A stretch of 64,000 nucleotides of DNA from Bacteroidia bacterium (GTDB taxonomy: Bacteria; Bacteroidota; Bacteroidia; Bacteroidales; Azobacteroidaceae). Location: contig BNTV01000002.1 in NCBI GenBank assembly GCA_025996865.1, positions 1-64,000 on the forward strand, in the 5' to 3' direction. Below are positions 8,719 to 16,006 of this stretch, piece after piece. The position numbers were made by a program, and so were the translations under genes. The notes under the pieces were generated by a model. That model had not been told where the DNA came from. It made no database searches and saw nothing but the letters and a program-made list of their open reading frames with translations. Within the stretch, counting starts at the first letter, position 1. Every line of letters begins with the position of its first letter.

Positions 8719-8726
8719 AGTAAATA

Positions 8727-8859
8727 AGTTCAACTCCTCAGAGTTGAGGAGATGATGAGGGGTCGCTCTACCCCGGGCTGCGCTTCGCTTGCCGCGGGGT
8801 TACCCAAGTAGAAGACCTTACGGTCTTCCGGGTTCAGCACCTCAATTTATTATTTAGCC
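8727..8859. repeat. Right arm of 133-bp inverted repeat
   Basis: Partner of 8205-8337 in inverted orientation, differing at a few positions (for example ccgcgg against ccggtg on the opposite strand). The next about 200 bases (8860-9067) show no gene. Confidence 0.85.
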
Positions 8860-9067
8860 GCAAAAAATATTACAAGGAGAAAATTAAATAATAAATGACT
8901 TTGGCTTATGTCGTTTTTCAAAATGCTCTTTGCTAAATATTTTCACTTTTTTTGGTGGAAAAGAATGGCAATCCACCTCCACGCCTGTTGGGATTGGGGG
9001 CAAGCAAGGCTTTGCGAAGATATTTTGGTAAAAAAGTGAAGATGGGTTGATTTTTTTTAATCAGCCA

Positions 9068-9733
9068 TTATTTTTTAGGCAACTTTTTTGTCGTTTGTTC
9101 AATTTTCTTTTCATCGCTGATAACTCGCCGTTCCAACTTTTTTATGTCTTCGGCGGGAGGCAGCGTTTCGGGTTTTATGCCGCGTTTGCCCAACATTTCG
9201 CGAACGGTCAGGTTGTTTTGTATGTGTTCATCGGTTATGCGCCTTTTGAACGTATGCGCCCAAAACCCTTGTCGTCAACGCCTCGCTCATAAATATTTTG
9301 AGAGAGTTGTTTTTCGGACGAACGCAATTTTTCTCTTGTTTCCAAACGCGACAAGAGGTTCAGGCGTTCTTCGATAAGTTCCGCCTTTCGTGTTTGAATG
9401 GCGAAATAACTTTGAGCAAATGCGATTTCCTCTTTCTTCGGGTCGCCGTTTTGCGCTATCAGATAGCAGGCGTAACGAGTGAGCATGTAGTCGTTTACTT
9501 CGCGTTTGCCTCCTTTGCCGATTTCGATCATCTACGCTGACACTCTGCGTTTTACACGAATCGACCGCACGCTGAATGGCAACAATAAAATTCTCCCAAC
9601 GGGCATATCCCAAAATGTTCTGAAGTTCGCGAGCAAACCAAACTTCTACCTGTTCGGTATCGTCGTCGCTGTTGATATGGTGCGCGATTTGGTCGAATAC
9701 CGTTTTTAACTGCCCGATGCGTATCTTGTCCAT
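9068..9733 (-). pseudogene. dinD: DNA-damage-inducible protein D (DinD) pseudogene
   Basis: Three consecutive minus-strand pieces in different frames match DinD in order. The N-terminal Bro/ANT-like part reads VWFARELQNILGYARWENF. The core is MLTRYACYLIAQNGDPKKEE, IAFAQSYFAIQTRKAELIEE, LSQNIYERGVDDKGFG. The C-terminus is LTVREMLGKRGIKPETLPPA, EDIKKLERRV and stop at 9068. At least two frameshifts and an internal deletion between the core and the C-terminal part make it non-functional. A -7 box (TACCTTTG) remains 30 bases upstream of the start. Confidence 0.88.
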
Positions 9734-9762
9734 ACATTATTTATTTTAAATTTCCGACAATG

Positions 9763-9770
9763 CAAAGGTA
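9763..9770 (-). promoter_or_regulatory. Bacteroidota -7 box of dinD
   Basis: TACCTTTG on the minus strand fits the TAnnTTTG -7 consensus and lies about 30 bases upstream of the dinD start codon. No clear -33 box was recognised. Confidence 0.55.
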
Positions 9771-10147
9771 TGCTTTTTTTGAAATATTGCAGAAATCGGC
9801 GAGCAGCGCAAAATCGTAACAAATCCTGTTGTTCTGTCCTGCTTTGTTCGCGCATAATATCTTCAAAATTACTCATTATTATTCCTCCTTTCTGAAATGA
9901 TTTTTCTATTAATTGTTCCATTTTTTCAAAATTTGCATTATTGACTATGCAAAAATAGTTAAATTTTAATTAATGGACTATACAATTTATAAAAAGGTAT
10001 CTACTATATGTGTTTCATAACATATTTTTGAGTTATGCTATGTGAAAAAAATTATGTTCCTTTGCATTGGAAACAGGATAGTACAGCACAGTGCAGATAG
10101 TGGAGTGATTCAAGAAATAATAGCAGGACAGTAAAAGAAATAAAAAT
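9771..10147. other. Intergenic region with probable promoter for the plus-strand run
   Basis: No confident gene. A minus-strand frame (9921-9706, MEQLIEKSFQKGG...) is too short and resembles nothing I recognise. Near 10057-10064, TTCCTTTG (one mismatch to TAnnTTTG) follows an A-tract and could be the -7 box for the Fe-ADH/PdxA2/kinase operon, which must start transcription around here. Confidence 0.35.
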
Positions 10148-10252
10148 ATGACAAATAATACAAATACGCACGTTGCAAAGTCCCCTTTAGGGAAACAACG
10201 TTCGGCGTTAGCCAATTTAGGGGTAAAAGCCCCCTTGAGGGGATTGAGGGTG
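10148..10252. repeat. Family A leader repeat with nested 21-nt insert
   Basis: This is the right-arm type only: ATG, aatacgcacg, then cccctttaggg interrupted by a small dyad segment (aacgttcggcgtt) before atttagggg and the C/G arm. In frame it turns the usual LGDLGV into LGKQRSALANLGV. Confidence 0.8.
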
Positions 10253-11368
10253 CTGACACTCAATCAACCCAAAAAGATAGTATTTGGAGCAAACATCCTG
10301 CAACAACTGCCGGAAGATTTACAATCATCGGGCTATAAGCGAGTATTGATACTTTTTACCTCGCCTCTGCGCAATGTGGTGAATACACTTATTCCATCTT
10401 TTGACAATCTTTCTATCCTCACGCAATCGTTGGAATATGCTTTTGGCGAGCCTACGGTAGATTATTTCCATTCGTTGTTGGAAGAAGGGCAGGAATTTCA
10501 TCCCGATTGTGTGGTCGGCATCGGCGGCGGGAGTGTATTAGATACGGCAAAATTAATTGCTGCTTTGTTAGATGGTGAACAAAAAATAAGTGAAGTGTTC
10601 GGAAAAAACTTGCTGTCCGGACGAAATATCGGATTAATCTGCGTACCTACCACATCAGGCACAGGAAGCGAAGTGTCGCCCAACGCCATTTTGTTGGACG
10701 AAAGCGATTCCGAAAAGAAAGGCATCATCAGTCCGTTCCTTTTGCCGGATGCTTGTTATATCGACCCGGTTTTGATGACGGGATTGCCACCAAAAATTAC
10801 TGCGGAAACTGCGATGGATGCTTTGTCGCATTGCATCGAGGCTTACACCAACAAATTCAGTCATCCGGTAGTTGATAATTATGCTTTGGCCGGCATCAAA
10901 CTAATCGTTGAGAATCTGGAAACAGCCTACAAAGACGGACAAAATCCGGAAGCTCGCTCGGCGTTGGCGTTGGGCAGTATGTACGGTGGACTTTGTTTAG
11001 GTCCGGTTAATACAGCAGCGGTGCACGCACTTTCTTACGGATTGGGCGGAAAATATCATATCTCACACGGCTTGGCAAATGCCGTTTTACTGCCGGAAGT
11101 AATGAAATTTAATTTAGATGCTGCTCCGGAAAAGTATGCCAAAATAGCTTTTACAATCGGAGAAAATACGGCTTTGGAAGGTATAGCAAAAATAAAATCC
11201 TTGTCCACAGCCTGTGGTATTCCGCAAAAAATTTCCGATATTGGCATCGAATCAAGTGAGGTGGAAAACCTCGCTGACTTGGCAATGAAAGTAACGCGCT
11301 TGCTGGTCAATAATCCCAGAGAGGTAACAAGAGCAGACGCAATTAACATTTATACGGAATTGTTATGA
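10148..11368 (+). CDS. Iron-dependent (group III) alcohol dehydrogenase
   Basis: Fe-ADH family with the NAD-binding motif VVGIGGGSVLDTAK and PTTSGTGSEVSPNA. Metal ligands fit the D...H pattern in AMDALSHCIEAY, with further histidines in AVHALSYGLGGKYHISHGLAN. The first 35 residues (MTNNTNTHVAKSPLGKQRS onward) are read from a family A repeat carrying a 21-nt nested insert. The enzyme proper begins at LTLNQPKKIVFG, and no ATG occurs between. It overlaps pdxA2 by 4 bases. It may reduce lactaldehyde or oxidise a C4 or C3 polyol or aldehyde produced by neighbouring sugar-acid pathways; the substrate is inferred only from context. Confidence 0.88.
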   Translation: MTNNTNTHVAKSPLGKQRSALANLGVKAPLRGLRVLTLNQPKKIVFGANILQQLPEDLQSSGYKRVLILFTSPLRNVVNTLIPSFDNLSILTQSLEYAFGEPTVDYFHSLLEEGQEFHPDCVVGIGGGSVLDTAKLIAALLDGEQKISEVFGKNLLSGRNIGLICVPTTSGTGSEVSPNAILLDESDSEKKGIISPFLLPDACYIDPVLMTGLPPKITAETAMDALSHCIEAYTNKFSHPVVDNYALAGIKLIVENLETAYKDGQNPEARSALALGSMYGGLCLGPVNTAAVHALSYGLGGKYHISHGLANAVLLPEVMKFNLDAAPEKYAKIAFTIGENTALEGIAKIKSLSTACGIPQKISDIGIESSEVENLADLAMKVTRLLVNNPREVTRADAINIYTELL

Positions 11369-12396
11369 GGCCAATAATAGGAATTACCATGGGCGACCCG
11401 GCAGGCATCGGACCGGAAATCATCGTCAAATCGCTGAGCAATCCTGCTATCTACGAGGCTTGTAAACCCTTGGTATTTGCCGATGCGAAAGTGATGCAAA
11501 AGGCTTTGGAAATTTGCAACAGTTCGTTGAAAATCAATCCTGTAAATGCCGTAAATGAAGCAAAATTTCAATACGGAATTATCGACGTTTTCGACTTGAA
11601 AAACGTAAACACGGAAACATTGGAATACGGTAAAGTGTCTGCTGAATACGGAAACGCTGCCTTTGAGTCTATTCACAAAGTGATAGATTTAGCATTGCAA
11701 GGCGAAATTGATGCTACCGTTACGGCGCCCATCAACAAAGAAGCCTTAAACCTTGCCGGGCACCATTTTTCGGGACACACGGAAATTTACGCACATTTTA
11801 CGAATACAAAAAAATACGCCATGCTCTTGGCGGACGATACGTTGCGGGTTATTCACGCCACAACGCATGTTCCCTTGCGCGAAGCCTGCGAAATTCTTAC
11901 GCAAGAGCGGGTAGGGGATGTTATCACGCTACTCCACGATGCATGTACGCAATTGGGTATCGAAAATCCGAAAATTGGCGTAGCCGGATTGAATCCTCAT
12001 GCAGGCGACGGCGGTTTGTTTGGAACGGAAGATGCGGAAATCATTGCTCCGGCAGTACAAAAAGCGCGTTCACAAGGTTATAATGCCGAAGGACCCGTGC
12101 CTCCCGATACACTTTTCTCCAAAGCGATACAAGGAAAATACGATGGCTGCGTGGCCATGTATCACGACCAGGGACATATTCCTTTCAAATTGGTTGGTTT
12201 CAAATGGAACAACGAAACGCAATCTATGGACAGTGTGAAAGGCGTAAATATTACTTTGGGTTTGCCGATAATTCGCACATCGGTGGACCACGGTACGGCT
12301 TTTGAAATTGCAGGAAAAGGAATCGCGAGCGAAGATGCTATGACGATTGCTATTGAATACGCCATAAAAATGGCTAAAAACAGAAAAAATAAGTAG
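11365..12396 (+). CDS. pdxA2: PdxA2-type 4-phospho-threonate/erythronate dehydrogenase
   Basis: PdxA family (343 residues, normal length): MRPIIGITMGDPAGIGPEI at the N-terminus, the metal-binding GHTE and later GLNPHAGDGGLFGTED, YHDQGHIPFK and GLPIIRTSVDHGTAFE. The genetic pairing with a DUF1537 kinase is the signature of PdxA2, which oxidatively decarboxylates 4-phospho-D-threonate or -erythronate to dihydroxyacetone phosphate, rather than PdxA of vitamin B6 synthesis. Its ATG overlaps the Fe-ADH stop by 4 bases and the kinase starts 3 bases after its stop, so the three form one operon. Confidence 0.9.
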   Translation: MRPIIGITMGDPAGIGPEIIVKSLSNPAIYEACKPLVFADAKVMQKALEICNSSLKINPVNAVNEAKFQYGIIDVFDLKNVNTETLEYGKVSAEYGNAAFESIHKVIDLALQGEIDATVTAPINKEALNLAGHHFSGHTEIYAHFTNTKKYAMLLADDTLRVIHATTHVPLREACEILTQERVGDVITLLHDACTQLGIENPKIGVAGLNPHAGDGGLFGTEDAEIIAPAVQKARSQGYNAEGPVPPDTLFSKAIQGKYDGCVAMYHDQGHIPFKLVGFKWNNETQSMDSVKGVNITLGLPIIRTSVDHGTAFEIAGKGIASEDAMTIAIEYAIKMAKNRKNK

Positions 12397-12399
12397 AGA

Positions 12400-13542
12400 A
12401 TGATTACGGTTTTGGCAGATGATATTACAGGAGCAGCGGAAATAGCAGGTATTGGCTTGCGTTTCGGTTGGAAGGTTGCCTTCGATTTTGCGTTCAATTT
12501 AGAGGCTAAAATCGAGCAAGTTCCGTCTGCGGATGTATGGATTATCGCCTCCGATACGCGTTCTATGCCGGAAAAATCAGCGGTTGATACCGTTCAAAAG
12601 ATTGCCGTTTTTCTGAAAGAAAATCATATCACGCGCATTTACAAGAAAATTGATTCTGCTTTGCGGGGACATATTATTGCGGAAACTAATGCTTTGTTAG
12701 ATATACTTGCGTATAAACAGGCGCTTATCCTTCCCGCAAATCCGGAAATGGGAAGAATTATCAGGGATGGAATTTATTACATCAATGACATTCCTTTGAA
12801 TGAAACGGCTTTTGCCGATGACCCGGATTTTCCGGCAACATCGGCAACCGTCAGCGAAATATTAAACGTAGAGACGGGGCATGCCCCGTCTCTACCATCC
12901 TCCCAACCGGAAAAATTCATGACGCCCGATTGCATTTCTGTGGATGATTTCAATCAATACGTCCAAAAAATCGACACGGAAACGCTACCGATGGGCGGCT
13001 CCGCATTTTTTGAAACCGTATTGCAATCGCAGACGACGTTGGATGCCACACGTAGAGACGTGGCGCGCCGCGTCTCTACAAACGCAATTGCCGCAATCGG
13101 AAATGTCACCATGTTGATGATTTGCGGCAGCACACACGAAAACAGCAAAAAATTCATTCGAGACACGCAGGCATTTGATATTATAGAAATTCCGCAACAC
13201 GAATTGGAACAATGGAGCGCAAAAGACATTTTTGCCGATAAAAAACGAGTGCTGATTACCGTAAAAAATGACGTAAAAAATCCTGTTTCGCCGGAAAAAG
13301 TAAAACGCTCATTGGCTCGCATCACAAAAGAAATAGTGGAAAATAATTCCATAGAAGAATTATTTATTGAAGGTGGTGCCACAGCTTATGCTTGCCTGCA
13401 AGCCTGCGGAATATCGTCGCTGGTTCCGGTTGAGGAATATTCGAGAGGCGTTGTCCGTATGGAAATACCCGATAGAGAGAAGTTGCATATTACGATTAAA
13501 CCGGGCAGTTATTTATGGCCCGAAAAATTATTTTTATCATGA
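12400..13542 (+). CDS. dtnK: Four-carbon acid sugar kinase (DUF1537) with two in-frame palindrome inserts
   Basis: The N-terminus MITVLADDITGAAEIAG and SDTRSMP are the DUF1537 N-domain signature; the C-domain includes ELFIEGGATAYACLQ and KPGSYLWPEKL. The enzyme phosphorylates D-threonate, L-threonate or D-erythronate at O4 for PdxA2. Two 28-bp palindromes of the form gtagagac...gtctctac lie inside the gene at 12868 and 13052, in two different frames. They encode VETGHAPSL and RRDVARRVST without breaking the reading frame. They lie in the region linking the N and C domains, where loops tolerate insertion. Whether the enzyme is active cannot be judged. Confidence 0.88.
   Translation: MITVLADDITGAAEIAGIGLRFGWKVAFDFAFNLEAKIEQVPSADVWIIASDTRSMPEKSAVDTVQKIAVFLKENHITRIYKKIDSALRGHIIAETNALLDILAYKQALILPANPEMGRIIRDGIYYINDIPLNETAFADDPDFPATSATVSEILNVETGHAPSLPSSQPEKFMTPDCISVDDFNQYVQKIDTETLPMGGSAFFETVLQSQTTLDATRRDVARRVSTNAIAAIGNVTMLMICGSTHENSKKFIRDTQAFDIIEIPQHELEQWSAKDIFADKKRVLITVKNDVKNPVSPEKVKRSLARITKEIVENNSIEELFIEGGATAYACLQACGISSLVPVEEYSRGVVRMEIPDREKLHITIKPGSYLWPEKLFLS
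12868..12895. repeat. Family E 28-bp palindrome, insert 1 in kinase gene
   Basis: A perfect 28-bp dyad (gtagagacggggca and its reverse complement), read in frame as VETGHAPSL. Confidence 0.9.
13052..13079. repeat. Family E 28-bp palindrome, insert 2 in kinase gene
   Basis: A 28-bp dyad with one mismatch and the same gtagagac/gtctctac ends, read one base out of register with insert 1, giving RRDVARRVST. Confidence 0.9.
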
Positions 13543-13547
13543 AAAAT

Positions 13548-13655
13548 ACCCCCAACCCCCTCAAGGGGGCTTTTAGAGAGCAAAAAGGTCATCGGTTGTG
13601 CACCACCAAAGTCCCCTTTAGGGAGACAACGTTCGGCGTTAGCCAATTTAGGGGT
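13548..13655. repeat. Family A pair between kinase and mutarotase-like genes (not in a gene)
   Basis: The left arm (cccccaaccccctcaaggggg) starts 6 bases after the kinase stop. The right arm carries the nested aacgttcggcgtt insert. Here the pair is intergenic. Confidence 0.8.
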
Positions 13656-13671
13656 TTGCTGTTTTCTTCCT

Positions 13672-13840
13672 CCCATCCCGTTAGGGATGATAGCTCGGTA
13701 GAAAATAACGTCTATTCTCTATTCCTGCATGCCGTAGGTATGCAACCTCTTGCAAATTTGGTGGCATACCTACGGCATGCAGGGTTGTGTGTGGGTAATC
13801 TCATTTTCTACCGAGCTACAATCCCTAACGGGATTAACAA
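13672..13840. repeat. Family C inverted-pair element
   Basis: The outer arms cccgttagggat...agctcggtagaaaataa and ttttctaccgagcta...atccctaacggg are inverted. An inner dyad of gcatgccgtaggtatgc and gcatacctacggcatgc lies between. It is closely related to 46740-46907, which is coding there. With the neighbouring family A pair it fills the 330-base gap 13543-13873. Confidence 0.85.
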
Positions 13841-13873
13841 ACCGAATATCAAACAAAGATAAATTGGAAACAG

Positions 13874-14557
13874 ATGAAAAAACAGTGGATATTATTTATA
13901 GCAATCGTCCTTAGTATAGCATTTGCTTGTACACCAAAGGCCGTGGAAACTACTCCGTCTATCATAGAAATTGTTGGTAATGGTGAGGTTTTTACGGAAG
14001 AGTTGGAAGAGTTTTGCCGCTCTAACAAAGTAGAAGCATCGGTTTATCAATGGAACAACCATGTCGTTTTATACGGAACATTTTCTGATTTATCGAACAC
14101 ACAAAAACAAATCGCAGCCACCTATCCCGATGCAACTGTCAAAATTTACGAAAAACCGTTTTACGTATTTGACCGCAAAAATTGCGAAAATAAAACGACT
14201 GTCGAACATTGGAGCCACACCCTGATGACAGCCAATTTGGTCGCCGACACAACGATGCAACAAGAATACATGCATTATCATGCCACGCAACCCGAAGAAT
14301 TTCCGGAAGTGGCAACCGGCTTTTGCAACGCCAATTTCCAACAAGTCTTGGTTTTCCGCAACGGACGGCAATTGATGCTGGTCATCAGCATTCCCGAAGG
14401 CGAAAATCTGGACGAATTGAATCCGAAAACAACGGAAAATAATCCGCGTGTGGATGACTGGAACGCGATTATGGCGAACTATCAAGAAGGAATTGAAGGA
14501 ACAACGCCCGAAGAAACTTGGGTGGTATTAACCCCCAACTACCCCCCAACCCCCTAA
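13874..14557 (+). CDS. Putative lipoprotein with L-rhamnose mutarotase-like (DUF718) domain
   Basis: The N-terminus MKKQWILFIAIVLSIAFAC is a probable lipoprotein signal peptide with Cys19. The second half (from about residue 113: VEHWSHTLMTANLVADTTM, EYMHYHATQPEEFPEV, QVLVFRNGRQLMLVISI, NPRVDDWNAIMANYQEG) resembles the RhaM/DUF718 fold, and the first half looks like another copy of the same alpha-beta unit. RhaM interconverts rhamnose anomers; a periplasmic or surface version could present the right anomer for uptake. The C-terminal NYPPTP is encoded by the family A repeat at 14530-14600. Function is inferred from distant similarity. Confidence 0.7.
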   Translation: MKKQWILFIAIVLSIAFACTPKAVETTPSIIEIVGNGEVFTEELEEFCRSNKVEASVYQWNNHVVLYGTFSDLSNTQKQIAATYPDATVKIYEKPFYVFDRKNCENKTTVEHWSHTLMTANLVADTTMQQEYMHYHATQPEEFPEVATGFCNANFQQVLVFRNGRQLMLVISIPEGENLDELNPKTTENNPRVDDWNAIMANYQEGIEGTTPEETWVVLTPNYPPTP

Positions 14558-14600
14558 AGGGGAGCAGAGGCACAAAGTCCCCTTTAGGGGATTTAGGGGT
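14530..14600. repeat. Family A pair
   Basis: Inverted C-run and G-run arms spanning the stop codon of the mutarotase-like gene; the second arm lies upstream of, not inside, the MtaB-like gene. Confidence 0.8.
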
Positions 14601-14627
14601 AATTAAAATAAATAAATAATTAAAAAT

Positions 14628-16004
14628 ATGAAATACAAAAATCTCGTAATCAACAATGCCGCCGATTTGATGTTCGGCTTGGCTCCCAAACCGGTCACTA
14701 CCCGGCGTGGTCTCGTTATCGGTGGCGGACAAGTCTATACCGAATTGAATTTTACTTTGCCCACCATGACGATAGACGACAGTACACTTCCGAAAGTGTA
14801 TCAACATTACCGCGAAATCGCGGAAGGAGCTTTGGCGCGTGCGTTGGATATGGAAACGCAAGGCGTGGTGCTCGAATTTGAAACGCTGCTCGAAATGACG
14901 AAAACGCCGAAAATCGGCATCGAAATCGTGAAAATCCTCAACGAAATTTGCGAAGATTATTATCAGAAGCACGGACTTAAATCCGAAATCCGATTGACGC
15001 CCAACGACCTCCGCGAATTTGAACGCCCGGCCAAACAACGCACCTCCGCTCTATTGGAGCCTATGATGGAATTGTTTGAACAAGGAATGCTTGCCGGTGG
15101 CGATTTGCTGTCTATCGAAAGTACCGGAGGCAAGGAAATTTCGGACGAAGCGTTGATGATGTGCAACATCAAAACGGAACTGTTTGCACTTGCCGTGTTG
15201 GGTGTACGCGACATGAAATTTTTGTGGGGAAAAATTGTTGCTTTGGCAAATAAACATGGCAAGATTGCAGCAGGTGATACGGCTTGCGGATTTGGCAATA
15301 CCGCCATGGTTTTGGCAGAGAAAAAATACATACCGAAAGTATTTGCGGCTTTGGTGCGTGTGATTTCAGTTGTTCGTACAATCGTGGCGATAGAAGAAGG
15401 GGCTGTGGGTCCGGACAAAGATTGCGGCTACGAAGGCCCGTTTTTGAAAGCCATTACTGGAACGCCCATTTCGATGGAAGGGAAAACGTCGGCTTGCGCC
15501 CATCTCAGCCCCCTTGGAAATATTGCCTCTGCTTGTGCCGATTTATGGAGCAACGAATCGGTGCAAAACATCAAACTGCTTTCGGGCATGGCTCCTACCG
15601 TTTATATGGAACAATTGGAGTATGATGTACGCCTGATGAACGAAGCCCTCAAAGACGGCACCGTCTCCAGTCATACTTTGCAGAAACTGATGGTGTCATC
15701 GGATATTTATACCGACCCACAGGCCTTGGTACTGGCTCCCGAAAATGTGATTATCATCTCCCGGGAATTGGTGAAAGGCGATTCGTATGTAGCAAATGCA
15801 CGCAACGGCGCCTTGAAAGCCTTGGATTTGATTGAAGATGCTTTGCAAAGCGGCAAATTGAAATTAGGCGAAAATGAAATTGCCTATCTGCCCATCTTGC
15901 GAGACGAATTAAACAGCATTCCCGACAGCGAAAGCGAGTTTATCGAAATGATGCTGCCGACATTAGACCAAACAAAATTTATTCCCGAAGAATACGGATT
16001 ATAA
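14628..16004 (+). CDS. mtaB: MtaB-type methanol/methyl donor:corrinoid methyltransferase
   Basis: The 458-residue protein matches MtaB, the zinc enzyme that moves a methyl group from methanol to a corrinoid protein. Glu164 (LLSIESTGG), Cys220 (GDTACGFGN) and Cys266 (PDKDCGYEG) fall at, or within three residues of, the zinc ligands known for the Methanosarcina enzyme (Glu164, Cys220, Cys269). Conserved stretches include KAITGTPISMEGK and ACAHLSPLGNIASA. It is complete and starts with an ordinary ATG, not a repeat. Its corrinoid partner is probably the protein at 25303-25968, with URO-D proteins at 18331 and 19440 as onward methyltransferases. The substrate may be methanol from pectin methyl esters or a methoxylated sugar. 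Two bases separate it from the GH31 gene. Confidence 0.88.
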   Translation: MKYKNLVINNAADLMFGLAPKPVTTRRGLVIGGGQVYTELNFTLPTMTIDDSTLPKVYQHYREIAEGALARALDMETQGVVLEFETLLEMTKTPKIGIEIVKILNEICEDYYQKHGLKSEIRLTPNDLREFERPAKQRTSALLEPMMELFEQGMLAGGDLLSIESTGGKEISDEALMMCNIKTELFALAVLGVRDMKFLWGKIVALANKHGKIAAGDTACGFGNTAMVLAEKKYIPKVFAALVRVISVVRTIVAIEEGAVGPDKDCGYEGPFLKAITGTPISMEGKTSACAHLSPLGNIASACADLWSNESVQNIKLLSGMAPTVYMEQLEYDVRLMNEALKDGTVSSHTLQKLMVSSDIYTDPQALVLAPENVIIISRELVKGDSYVANARNGALKALDLIEDALQSGKLKLGENEIAYLPILRDELNSIPDSESEFIEMMLPTLDQTKFIPEEYGL

Positions 16005-16006
16005 TT

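Noticed and set aside
11365-12396. Vitamin B6 pathway PdxA
   Set aside because: Adjacency to a DUF1537 kinase marks the PdxA2 catabolic group; no pdxJ is nearby.
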